From Halomonas sp. Y3 (lineage in GTDB: Bacteria > Pseudomonadota > Gammaproteobacteria > Pseudomonadales > Halomonadaceae), in contig NZ_CP099975.1 of assembly GCF_024137965.1 (NCBI RefSeq), forward strand, positions 3,038,001-3,102,000: a stretch of 64,000 nt of DNA, in the 5' to 3' direction. Every line of letters begins with the position of its first letter. Positions within the stretch are counted from its first letter, which is position 1. The notes below the pieces were generated by a model that was given only the letters and a program-made list of their open reading frames with translations, was not told the origin of the DNA and made no database searches. The position numbers were made by a program, and so were the translations under genes. This document shows, in pieces, positions 28,282-36,338 of the stretch.

Positions 28282-28617
28282 ATGATGACCCTGCCACGAC
28301 CCGCGGCGGCTTCCCTGCTGGGGGGCCTGCTGCTTGGTGGCCTGGCGCTTACCGCCCAGGCCGAGGACACCTTTTCCCCCGACCAGCTGGCGGTGATGGC
28401 AGGCGGCTGTGCCAGCTGCCACGGCACCGACGGCCGCCTCTCCGGCCCGGTGCCCGCCATTGCCGGCCGCCCCCGGGCGGTGCTGGAGTCGCGCCTGCTC
28501 GCCTTCAAGGGCGATACGGTCGAGGACACCACGGTCATGAATCGCATCGCGCGAGGCTTCAGCGACGAGGAGCTCTCGGCGCTGGCCGACCACTTCGCCA
28601 ATATCGACGCGCCGTGA
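28282..28617 (+). CDS. Periplasmic class I cytochrome c, FccA-like subunit
   Basis: Small monohaem cytochrome c of 111 residues with a signal peptide (about 1-27, ending AQA). The haem site is CASCH at residues 43-47, with a candidate axial methionine at 86. It ends 10 bp before the flavocytochrome c flavoprotein gene and is likely its electron-accepting subunit. It carries one haem, while the classical Allochromatium FccA has two. The start at 28282 follows GAGGAA; an upstream ATG at 28243 would disrupt the signal peptide. Confidence 0.82.
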   Translation: MMTLPRPAAASLLGGLLLGGLALTAQAEDTFSPDQLAVMAGGCASCHGTDGRLSGPVPAIAGRPRAVLESRLLAFKGDTVEDTTVMNRIARGFSDEELSALADHFANIDAP

Positions 28618-28627
28618 GGGAGAGACC

Positions 28628-29944
28628 ATGAGCCACAACATCCATCGCCGCGGCGTCTCCCGGCGCCGTTTCCTGCAGGGCATCGGCGCCGCCTCGGCCC
28701 TGCCCCTGCTGGGCGGTATTGCCCCCTTCGCCATCGCCAATGGCTCCGCCGGCCGCGTGGTGGTGATCGGCGGCGGCTTCGGCGGCGCCACCGCCGCCAA
28801 ATACCTCAAGCGGGCCAACCCGGCCATCGAGGTGACCCTGGTGGAGCCCGCCGAGGTCTTCTACACCTGCCCCTTCAGCAATCTCTTCCTGGGCGGCCTG
28901 CGCGACCTGCGCTCCATCGCCCACGGCTATGACGAGCTGCGCGATCGCTACGGCGTACGGGTGGTGCACTCCCTGGCAGAGGACGTCGACCCCGACGGAC
29001 ACCGGGTGCGCCTCGCCAACGGCGAGACCCTGGTCTACGATCGCCTGGTGCTCTCACCGGGCATCGACTTCCGCTGGAACGCCCTGGAGGGCTACGACGA
29101 GGCCGCCGCCGAGCTCGCTCCCCACGCCTGGAAGGCCGGCGCCCAGACCGAACGGCTCAAGGGCCAGCTCGAGGCCATGGAGGATGGCGGCACCTTCGTG
29201 ATGGTGGCCCCGGAGAACCCCTTCCGCTGCCCGCCGGGGCCCTACGAGCGCGCCAGCATGGTGGCCCACTACTTCAGCCAGCATAAGCCCAACTCGAAGG
29301 TGCTGATCCTCGACGCCAAGGACAACTTCTCCAAGCAGGGGCTCTTCACCGCCGGCTGGGAGCGCCTCTACGGCGACCGCATCGAGTGGGTCGGCCTCTC
29401 CGGCGACGGCCGGGTCACCCGGGTCGATGCCGAGAACCTCGAGGTGGAGACCGAGTTCGGCACCCGCCATCGGGCCGACGTGCTCAACGTCATTCCGCCC
29501 CAGAAGGCGGGCTTCATCGCCGAGCGCGCCGGCGTCACCGACGACTCCGGCTGGGTACCGGTCAAGGCCGAGACCTTCGAGTCGCGGCAGGTGCGCGACA
29601 TCCATGTGATCGGCGACGCCACGGTGGCCGCGCCGATGCCCAAGTCGGGCTTCTGCGCCAACAACCAGGCCAAGGTGGTGGCCGCCGCCATCGCCGCGGA
29701 GCTCTCGGGCCGCAGCGCGCCGGAGCCCTACTGGACCAACACCTGCTACAGCCTGATCGGCCCCGAGTACGGCATCTCGGTGGCCGGGGTCTATCGGGTC
29801 CAGGAGGGGGTGATCGCCGAGGTAGAAGGATCCGGCGGGCTGAGTCCGGCCGATGCCCCGGACCATGTCCGGGCCCTCGAGGCCGAATACGCCGTGGGCT
29901 GGTACAACGCCATCTGCCAGGACACCTGGGGCACCAGCGTCTGA
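28628..29944 (+). CDS. fccB: Flavocytochrome c sulfide dehydrogenase flavin subunit (FccB/SoxF)
   Basis: Periplasmic FAD protein of 438 residues that oxidises sulfide to sulfur and passes electrons to a cytochrome c. A Tat signal (SRRRFLQG at 11-18) precedes the GGGFGG dinucleotide motif near 48. The expected cysteines are all present: Cys81 in YTCPFSN, aligning with the covalent FAD site of Allochromatium FccB, and Cys201 (FRCPPG) and Cys372 (NTCYS), matching the redox-active disulfide. GAGGGAGAG precedes the ATG. With cytochrome, transporter and SoxYZ neighbours it forms a sulfur-oxidation module. Confidence 0.9.
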   Translation: MSHNIHRRGVSRRRFLQGIGAASALPLLGGIAPFAIANGSAGRVVVIGGGFGGATAAKYLKRANPAIEVTLVEPAEVFYTCPFSNLFLGGLRDLRSIAHGYDELRDRYGVRVVHSLAEDVDPDGHRVRLANGETLVYDRLVLSPGIDFRWNALEGYDEAAAELAPHAWKAGAQTERLKGQLEAMEDGGTFVMVAPENPFRCPPGPYERASMVAHYFSQHKPNSKVLILDAKDNFSKQGLFTAGWERLYGDRIEWVGLSGDGRVTRVDAENLEVETEFGTRHRADVLNVIPPQKAGFIAERAGVTDDSGWVPVKAETFESRQVRDIHVIGDATVAAPMPKSGFCANNQAKVVAAAIAAELSGRSAPEPYWTNTCYSLIGPEYGISVAGVYRVQEGVIAEVEGSGGLSPADAPDHVRALEAEYAVGWYNAICQDTWGTSV

Positions 29945-29971
29945 CACGAAGCGGCAGTGGTTGGATGCGCG

Positions 29972-29991
29972 GGGCCACCTTCGGGTGGCCC
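29972..29991 (+). repeat. TTCG-tetraloop hairpin between fccB and the YeeE-type transporter
   Basis: GGGCCACC-TTCG-GGTGGCCC is a perfect 8-bp stem closed by an unusually stable tetraloop, 30 bp before the next start codon. There is no T-run, so it more likely tunes mRNA stability or gives partial attenuation. Confidence 0.5.
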
Positions 29992-30020
29992 GGTGTCGTT
30001 GAAGGAGCGAGGAGTTTTCC

Positions 30021-31055
30021 ATGAGCCATACCGAGCTGGTGGCCTGGTCGGGCCTGGTGATCGGCCTGGCATTCGGTGCCACCGCCCAGGCGAGCGGCTT
30101 CTGCCTGCTGCGCGGCCTCAACCACAGCTGGACGACCGGGGATAGCCGCAAGCTGCGCGCCTTCGCCCTGGCCATGGCCGTGGCGCTGCTGGGCAGCCAG
30201 GCGCTGGCAGCGCTTGGCGTGCTCTCCCTGGGCGGCGCCCTCTACCTGCCGCCCAGCGCCTCCTGGCTGGCGGTGCCCCTGGGCGGTGCGCTGTTCGGCT
30301 ACGGCATGGTGCTGGCCAACGGCTGCGGCGCCCGCTCGCTGGTGCTGCTCGGCAGCGGCAACCTGAGGAGCTTCGTGGTGCTGGTCTGCCTGGGCCTTTC
30401 GGCCGCCATGACCCTCTCCGGCCTGCTCGCTCCGCTGCGGGTCTGGCTCGAGGGTGCCACCACCCTCGCCCTCCCCGCCCGGGATCTGCCCGGGCTGCTC
30501 GGCGTTCCCGCCTGGCTGCCGGCCCTGGTGCTCGGCGGCGCACTCATCGCCTGGGCGCTTGCCAGCCGCGACTTTCGCGCTTCGCCGCGAGACTGGCTCG
30601 GCGGGCTGGTCATCGGCGCCCTGGTACCGGCCGGCTGGCTTGCCACCGGCGTGCTGGGCTTCGATGACTTCGAGCCCGTGCGCCTGGCCACCCTCACCTT
30701 CATCGCCCCCATCGCCGACGCCCTGCAGTACGCCATGCTCGCTACCGGCACCCGGCTCGGCTTCGGCGTCAGCGTGGTGGCCGGGGTGCTGGCCGGCGCC
30801 CTGGTGATGGCGCTCGTCCGTCGCGACTTTGCCTGGCAGGGGTTCTCCGGGCCCGGCCATATGGGCCGCAGCATGGCGGGCGGTGCCCTGATGGGCATCG
30901 GCGGCGTGCTGGCCCTGGGCTGCTCCATCGGCCAGGGGCTCTCGGGCTTCTCGACCCTGGCGCTGCCCACCTTCGCCGCCCTGGCTGGCATCGCCGCCGG
31001 CGCCTGGCTGGGGATCAAGGGGCCTCTCACGCTGTCCAACTCCACGTCTACCTGA
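30021..31055 (+). CDS. YeeE/YedE (TsuA-like) sulfur-compound transporter
   Basis: Membrane protein of 344 residues with about nine to ten helices and two Sulf_transp repeats. Conserved cysteine motifs are visible in each half: NGCGARSLVLLGSGN and ALGCSIGQGLSG, plus an early SGFC. TsuA/YeeE proteins import thiosulfate. The position between fccB and a SoxYZ protein supports movement of thiosulfate or a related sulfur species. GGAG precedes the ATG. Direction and substrate remain inferred. Confidence 0.85.
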   Translation: MSHTELVAWSGLVIGLAFGATAQASGFCLLRGLNHSWTTGDSRKLRAFALAMAVALLGSQALAALGVLSLGGALYLPPSASWLAVPLGGALFGYGMVLANGCGARSLVLLGSGNLRSFVVLVCLGLSAAMTLSGLLAPLRVWLEGATTLALPARDLPGLLGVPAWLPALVLGGALIAWALASRDFRASPRDWLGGLVIGALVPAGWLATGVLGFDDFEPVRLATLTFIAPIADALQYAMLATGTRLGFGVSVVAGVLAGALVMALVRRDFAWQGFSGPGHMGRSMAGGALMGIGGVLALGCSIGQGLSGFSTLALPTFAALAGIAAGAWLGIKGPLTLSNSTST

Positions 31056-31078
31056 TCCACCCTCGAGGAAGCTCCTTC

Positions 31079-31897
31079 ATGCCTCATCCCCTCCTGCTTC
31101 GCGCTCTCTCCCGGCGCCGCCTGCTGATCGGTGCCGGCCTGATGGCACTCTCGCCCCTGGGCCTCTCCTCGGCCGCCCTGGCCGATGGTCCCTGGCAGCG
31201 CCTCGATGCCGCCGGTGACCTGCTCCGCGGCACCACGCCGGCCACCGAGGGCCTGGCCCTGGAGCTGCCCCATGTCTCCGAGGATGGATCCGCGGTTCCG
31301 CTCAGCGTGCGCTTCGACGCCTCGCTGGCGGAGGGTGACCACCTCGCCGAGATCCACCTCTTTGCCACGGGCAACCCCTACCCGGAGATCGCCAGCTTCC
31401 ACCTGAGCCCGGAGGCCGGGCTGCCGGAGATCTCCACCCGGGTGCGCCTCAACGAGAGCCAGCAGGTGATCGCCATCGCACGCAGCCACCGGGGGGAGAC
31501 CTTCGCCACCGCCCGGGACGTGCGCATCACCGTCAGCGGCTGCCTGATGCGCGGTGACGACCAGGGTCCCGAGCCCCTGGCCAACCCGCGGGTCAGCCTG
31601 CCGGAGCGGGCCGCCGCCGGCGAACCCGTGGAGGTACGCACCCTGATCAGCCACCCCATGGAGACTGGCCTGCGCGAGGGCGCCGGCGGAGAGACGCTGC
31701 CGCGTCATATCATCGAACGCTTCACCGTGACTCTCAACGGCGAGGCCGCCTTCACTGCCGACCTGCACCAGTCGGTCTCGGCCAACCCCTACCTGCGCTT
31801 TCACCTCTCCCCCACCGAGGATGCCGAGGTGGTATTCGAGTGGCAGGACGACAGCGGCGAGAGCGCCCGCCACGAGGCGAGCATCAGCGTCAGCTGA
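31079..31897 (+). CDS. SoxY-SoxZ fusion carrier protein
   Basis: Protein of 272 residues with a twin-arginine-like signal (LSRRRLLIGAG). An N-terminal SoxY-like domain (about 40-155) ends in a VSGC segment with Cys155, the expected sulfur-carrying residue. A SoxZ-like domain (about 166-272) has the RTLISHPMETG segment typical of SoxZ. In ordinary Sox systems these are separate proteins and SoxY ends GGCGG; here the cysteine is internal because of the fusion. Such fused carriers are known near quinoprotein dehydrogenases. No soxA, soxX or soxB is present. GAGGAAG precedes the start. Confidence 0.82.
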   Translation: MPHPLLLRALSRRRLLIGAGLMALSPLGLSSAALADGPWQRLDAAGDLLRGTTPATEGLALELPHVSEDGSAVPLSVRFDASLAEGDHLAEIHLFATGNPYPEIASFHLSPEAGLPEISTRVRLNESQQVIAIARSHRGETFATARDVRITVSGCLMRGDDQGPEPLANPRVSLPERAAAGEPVEVRTLISHPMETGLREGAGGETLPRHIIERFTVTLNGEAAFTADLHQSVSANPYLRFHLSPTEDAEVVFEWQDDSGESARHEASISVS

Positions 31898-31917
31898 TTT
31901 CCGACGACTCCCCCAAC

Positions 31918-31951
31918 GCAAGTGCCCCGGCCAGACGGCCGGGGCACTTGC
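31918..31951. terminator. Strong bidirectional terminator
   Basis: Perfect 15-bp stem GCAAGTGCCCCGGCC / GGCCGGGGCACTTGC with a 4-base loop, between the convergent SoxYZ gene (ends 31897) and the universal stress protein gene (ends 31991). Placement and strength fit shared termination, although T-tracts are minimal. Confidence 0.7.
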
Positions 31952-31990
31952 ATGGCGTGCGGGCACCGATGGCGCCCGCCAGGTGAGTGC

Positions 31991-32419
31991 CTAACGCACG
32001 ATCATCACCGACATCTTGGAGTGATGCACCACGTGCTCGGCGTTGGGGCCGAGCACATAGTCGGCGAACTTGCGCTTGTTGTGGGAGGCCATCACGATCA
32101 GGTCGACCTCGAGCTTCTTGGCCGCCTTGATGATCGCCTCCCAGGGAGAGCCATCGACGATCACCGTCTGGGTCTGGATGTCCTCGGGCACGTGCTCCTG
32201 GATGAACTGATGCTGCGCTTCGGTGATGGCCTCATGGGCCTTCTTGGCGAAGTCACGCGGAAAATAGGAGCCCACCAGGGGCATCCGATAGTCCGGCAGC
32301 ACGGTCAGCACATGCAGCGAGGCCCCGAAGGTCCGGCACAGGGTCACCGCCGTGGGCAACGCCTTCTTCCAGGAGAGCTCCTCGTTGAGGTCCACCGGCA
32401 GCAGGATCTTGTTGTACAT
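31991..32419 (-). CDS. Universal stress protein (UspA family) of TRAP operon
   Basis: Protein of 142 residues with the Usp fold: KILLPVDL at the start, an ATP-site region ending in GPNAEHVVHHSKMSVMIVR, and a central VDLIVMASHNKR. The usual G-2x-G-9x-G(S/T) motif is altered (LGPNAEHVVHHSKMSV), so ATP binding is uncertain. It begins 14 bp after the TRAP permease ends, with GGGAGGT upstream. In Halomonas elongata the Usp protein TeaD is encoded with the TeaABC TRAP transporter and adjusts its activity; a similar role here is inferred. Confidence 0.85.
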   Translation of the reverse strand: MYNKILLPVDLNEELSWKKALPTAVTLCRTFGASLHVLTVLPDYRMPLVGSYFPRDFAKKAHEAITEAQHQFIQEHVPEDIQTQTVIVDGSPWEAIIKAAKKLEVDLIVMASHNKRKFADYVLGPNAEHVVHHSKMSVMIVR

Positions 32420-32433
32420 GGTCTTTACCTCCC

Positions 32434-35028
32434 TCAGGCAGTGGCAGCGGTAGCACCGGGGTCACGCCGGCGCCGCTGCAGCAGCACGACAAGGCCGAAC
32501 ACCAGGAAGCCCGGTATCCACATCCACTCCTTGGCCCAGCGGTCGGTGGGCGCCAGCACCTCGAGGATCTCCTGATCGAAGTCGAAGCCGAGATCCTGCG
32601 CCAGGCCGCCGAACTGCACGAAGTCTACCAGGGTCTGGTCGCCGTCCACCCAGAGCTCCATGCCGAGGCGCTCCATGCGCTCCTCCGGCGTATCTCCCCG
32701 CGGTACCGGCACCAGGATATAGGTGGTCATGGGGTCGCCGAAGGCGTCCTCGCCGGCGATCTGCACCCGCAGGTTGCTGCCATCCTCCACCTCGCCCAGG
32801 GCCTGGGCGAACTGGCTGGGAGGCACCGCCTCGTAGGGATCATGGATCTTGTCCATCCAGAAGCCGGGGCGGAACAGGGTGAAGGCCACCAGCAGCAGCA
32901 GCAGCGACTCGTACCAGCGGTTGCGCACGATCATGAAGCCCTGGGTGCCCGCGGCGAAGATCAGCATGGCGATGGTCGCGATGATGAAGATCACGATGCC
33001 CTGCAGCCACCCCACGTCGATCAGCAGCAGGTCGGTGTTGAAGATGAAGAGGAAGGGCAGCGCCGCGGTGCGCAGGCTGTAGTAGAAGGCCTGGAAACCG
33101 GTGCGCAGCGGGTCGCCCCCGGAGACCGCCGCCGCCGCAAAGGAGGCCAGGCCCACCGGCGGCGTCACGTCGGCCATGATGCCGAAGTAGAAGACGAAGA
33201 GGTGCACCGCGATCAGCGGCACGATCAGGCCGTTCTGCTGGCCCAGCATCACGATCACCGGGGCCATCAGCGCCGAGACCACGATGTAGTTGGCGGTGGT
33301 GGGCAGGCCCATGCCGAGGATCAGGCTGAGCAGCGCGGTGAGCAGCAGGATCAGCATCAGGTTGCCCATGGAGAGAATCTCCACCACGTCGGCCAGCACC
33401 AGGCCGACGCCGGTCTGGGAGACCGCCCCGACGATGATGCCCGCCGCCGCCGTGGCGATGCCGATGCCGATCATGTTGCGGGCGCCGGCCACCAGGCCGT
33501 CCCAGAGGTCCTTGAAGCCCTCCTTGATGTCTGCCACGACCTTGCTGCGGCCGCGGAAGATGGCGATCAGCGGCCGCTGGGTGATCATGATGAAGATCAT
33601 GAAGACCGTGGCCCAGAAGGCGGAGAGGCCCGGCGAGAGACGCTCCACCATCAGGCACCACACCAGCACGATCACCGGCAAGATGTAGTGCAGGCCCACC
33701 ATCACCGTGGGGCGGGTCTGGGGCAGCTTGACCACTCGGGAACTGGGGTCATCGAGCTCGAGCTCGGGATACTTGGCACCCACCTTGAGCAGGCCGACGT
33801 AGACCACGGTCAGGGCCACGGCCACCACCCAGGGGGTCGCATCGCCCAGCACCGGCTTGAGCCAGCCGAGCCCGTAGTAGACGGCAAAGGAGAGCGCCAT
33901 CAGCAGGATCAGGCCGGTCAGGAAGCCGATCACCTTGTTGAGGAAGGGGCGCGCCGGGTTGCTGGTCGGCAGGCCGGTCATGTTGGCCTTGAGGGCCTCC
34001 AGGTGCACGATGTAGATCAGCGCGATATAGGAGATCAACGCCGGCAGGAAGGCGTGCTTGATCACCTCCACGTAGGGAATGCCGACATACTCCACCATCA
34101 GGAAGGCCGCGGCCCCCATCACCGGCGGCATGATCTGGCCATTCACCGAGGAGGAGACCTCCACGGCGCCGGCCTTCTCCGCCGAGAAGCCGACCCGCTT
34201 CATCATCGGGATGGTAAAGGTGCCGGTGGTGACGGTATTGGCGATCGACGAACCGGAGATCAGGCCGGTCATCCCGGAGGCCACCACCGCCGCCTTGGCA
34301 GGGCCGCCCTTGTAGTGGCCGAGCAGGGAGAAGGCCACCTTGATGAAGTAGTTGCCGGCCCCGGCCTTGTCGAGCAGGGCGCCGAAGAGCACGAAGAGGA
34401 ACACGAAGCTGGTCGAGACCCCGAGCGCGATGCCGAACACCCCCTGGGCGGTCAGCCACTGGTGGTTAACCAGCCCGTTGAGGCTGACCCCGCGGTGGGC
34501 CAGGATCCCCGGCATGTAGGGACCGAACAGCGAATAGAGAATGAAGATCGAGGCGACGATGGCAAGCGGCGGGCCCAGCGCCCGGCGCGTGGCCTCCAGC
34601 AGCATCACGATCCCGATGACCCCGACGATCACGTCCTGGGTCAGGGGCGCGCCGGGGCGCGTCGAGAGCTGCTCGTAGAAGAGGAACATGTAGGCGCCGC
34701 AGAAGGCGGCCACCGCCGCGAAGAGCCAGTCCTGGAGCGGAATGCGGTCCCGCGGCGAGCGCTTGAGCGCCGGATAGGCCATGAAGGCCAGGAAGAGGGC
34801 GAATGCCAGGTGGATGGAGCGCGCCTCGGTGGCATTGAAGACCCCGAAGCGGAAGATGTAGGGAAGCGGTGAGGCGATCCACAGCTGGAACAGCGACCAG
34901 GCGGCCGCTATCCCCACCAGCAGCTTGCCGGGCGCTCCCAGCGGCTTGCGTGCTCCCGAGTCGCTGGAGGCGACCATATCCTCCAGGTCGACATCGGCAG
35001 CACGGGCATTTGTCTTCTCGTCAGTCAT
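32434..35028 (-). CDS. TRAP transporter fused 4TM/12TM permease (TAXI type)
   Basis: Membrane protein of 864 residues in which the small (DctQ-like, about 25-170) and large (DctM-like, about 175-700) subunits are fused, as usual for TAXI-type TRAP systems. Many hydrophobic helices and conserved GMTGLISGSSIANTVTTGTFTIP-type segments are present. A C-terminal extension (about 720-835) includes a soluble part and a final helix. It lies between the substrate-binding protein and the Usp gene in one operon and uses an ion gradient for uptake. Substrate unknown; glutamate or C4-acids are typical of TAXI systems. Confidence 0.9.
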   Translation of the reverse strand: MTDEKTNARAADVDLEDMVASSDSGARKPLGAPGKLLVGIAAAWSLFQLWIASPLPYIFRFGVFNATEARSIHLAFALFLAFMAYPALKRSPRDRIPLQDWLFAAVAAFCGAYMFLFYEQLSTRPGAPLTQDVIVGVIGIVMLLEATRRALGPPLAIVASIFILYSLFGPYMPGILAHRGVSLNGLVNHQWLTAQGVFGIALGVSTSFVFLFVLFGALLDKAGAGNYFIKVAFSLLGHYKGGPAKAAVVASGMTGLISGSSIANTVTTGTFTIPMMKRVGFSAEKAGAVEVSSSVNGQIMPPVMGAAAFLMVEYVGIPYVEVIKHAFLPALISYIALIYIVHLEALKANMTGLPTSNPARPFLNKVIGFLTGLILLMALSFAVYYGLGWLKPVLGDATPWVVAVALTVVYVGLLKVGAKYPELELDDPSSRVVKLPQTRPTVMVGLHYILPVIVLVWCLMVERLSPGLSAFWATVFMIFIMITQRPLIAIFRGRSKVVADIKEGFKDLWDGLVAGARNMIGIGIATAAAGIIVGAVSQTGVGLVLADVVEILSMGNLMLILLLTALLSLILGMGLPTTANYIVVSALMAPVIVMLGQQNGLIVPLIAVHLFVFYFGIMADVTPPVGLASFAAAAVSGGDPLRTGFQAFYYSLRTAALPFLFIFNTDLLLIDVGWLQGIVIFIIATIAMLIFAAGTQGFMIVRNRWYESLLLLLVAFTLFRPGFWMDKIHDPYEAVPPSQFAQALGEVEDGSNLRVQIAGEDAFGDPMTTYILVPVPRGDTPEERMERLGMELWVDGDQTLVDFVQFGGLAQDLGFDFDQEILEVLAPTDRWAKEWMWIPGFLVFGLVVLLQRRRRDPGATAATA

Positions 35029-35104
35029 GTGCTGGTCCTGCCCACAGTCTAGTAATGAATCGATCCCTGCCCCGCAGCCGCCGGCCCCAGGGGGGCCTCA
35101 ACGA

Positions 35105-35137
35105 GATGCGCGGACGCCCCGAGGGGGTCCGCGCATC
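35105..35137 (-). repeat. Intercistronic hairpin after the TAXI binding-protein gene
   Basis: Stem GATGCGCGGAC / GTCCGCGCATC, extended inward by CCCC/GGGG with one bulge, 34 bp after the binding-protein stop codon. It resembles structures that keep binding-protein mRNA more abundant than permease mRNA. No T-tract is seen. Confidence 0.6.
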
Positions 35138-35170
35138 GATCACCACGGGTGATTCAACAGCTCGGCGAAA

Positions 35171-36151
35171 TCACTCGATCCAGCCGCGCTCGCGGTAGTA
35201 GCGTGCCGCACCGTCATGCAGCGGAGCGGTCAGGCCGTCGGAGATCATCTGCTCCTCTTCGAGGTTCTCGAAGGCCGGGTGGAGACGCTTGAAACGATCG
35301 AAGTTCTCGAACACCGCCTTGACGGTCTCGTAGACGACATCCTCGTCCACCGCGGTAGAGCTGACGAAGGTCGCTGCCACGCCGAAGGTCTCGACGTCCT
35401 CGTCATTGCCGCGGTAGAGGCCGCCCGGGATCACCGACCGGGTGTAGAAGGGGTTGGCCTCGATGATCTCGTCGATCTCCGGACCGGTCACCGGCACCAG
35501 GCGCGCATCGATGGTGGTGGTGGCTTCCTGGATGGAGCCGTTGGGGTGGCCCACCACGTAGACCATGGCATCGATGTTGTTGTCGGAGAGGGCCGCGGCC
35601 TGCTCGGCGGCGTCCAGCTGGGAGGCCAGGGAGAAGACGCTGGTATCCCAGCCCATGGCGTCCATCACCACGTTCATGGTGTTGCGCTGGCCGGAGCCCG
35701 GGTTGCCGATATTGACGCGCTTGCCGGGGAAGTCGGAGATATGCTCGATGCCGGAGTCGGCGCGGGCCACCACGGTCAGCGGCTCGCCGTGCATGGTGAA
35801 GACGGCACGCATCTCCTCCCAGGCACCACCCTCGGCGAAGTTGTCCTCGCCGTGATAGGCACGGTACTGGACGTCGGACTGCACCACGCCCATGTCCAGC
35901 TCGCCGCTCTTCATGCCGTTGACGTTGGCCACGGAGCCACCGGTGGAGGGGGCGTTGCAGCGGATGTTGTGCTCGTCGCTGCCGCGGTTGACCATGCGGC
36001 ACACCGACTGACCAACCACGTAGTAGACGCCGGTCTGACCGCCGGTCCCGATGGTGATGAATCGATCCTGGGCCACGGCCGGGGCCGAGAACATCGCGGC
36101 GCCGAGCAGGGCGCCGGAGAAGGCAGCAGCCGAGAAAGCATGGCGTTTCAT
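35171..36151 (-). CDS. TAXI-family TRAP substrate-binding protein
   Basis: Periplasmic binding protein of 326 residues with a signal peptide (about 1-27, ending AVAQ). The mature start FITIGTGGQTGVYYVVG is the hallmark of the TAXI family, and the GGSVANVNGMKSGELDMGVVQSD region follows. The start at 36151 has AGAGGTG six bases upstream; a longer in-frame form from 36184 is less likely. The IS66 insertion ends 94 bp upstream of this start, so distal promoter elements may have been displaced. Confidence 0.9.
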   Translation of the reverse strand: MKRHAFSAAAFSGALLGAAMFSAPAVAQDRFITIGTGGQTGVYYVVGQSVCRMVNRGSDEHNIRCNAPSTGGSVANVNGMKSGELDMGVVQSDVQYRAYHGEDNFAEGGAWEEMRAVFTMHGEPLTVVARADSGIEHISDFPGKRVNIGNPGSGQRNTMNVVMDAMGWDTSVFSLASQLDAAEQAAALSDNNIDAMVYVVGHPNGSIQEATTTIDARLVPVTGPEIDEIIEANPFYTRSVIPGGLYRGNDEDVETFGVAATFVSSTAVDEDVVYETVKAVFENFDRFKRLHPAFENLEEEQMISDGLTAPLHDGAARYYRERGWIE

Positions 36152-36237
36152 GAAGACACCTCTTATTGCATTCATTGTAGGCAAACATCAGGCAGAGACG
36201 GCATGCATCCGTCGATCCACCACTCCATACTACTTTA

Positions 36238-36245
36238 GCGGAAAA
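36238..36245. repeat. Target-site duplication, left, IS66 copy 1
   Basis: GCGGAAAA, repeated exactly at 37792-37799 on the other side of the element. Eight bases is the duplication length typical of the IS66 family. Confidence 0.9.
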
Positions 36246-36253
36246 GTAACTAT

Positions 36254-36295
36254 TCAGGTGGTTGCGGATAGCCTGTCGCCAACCACCTGATTTTT
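36254..36295 (+). terminator. Subterminal hairpin with T-run inside IS66 copy 1
   Basis: TCAGGTGGTTG (36254-36264) pairs perfectly with CAACCACCTGA (36280-36290), followed by TTTTT. Reading inward, it has the shape of an intrinsic terminator and would block outside transcription from entering the transposase gene. Confidence 0.6.
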
Positions 36296-36338
36296 CTGGC
36301 ATAGTGTGCCTAATCCTTCGGCATATCTATGCGGTGAC

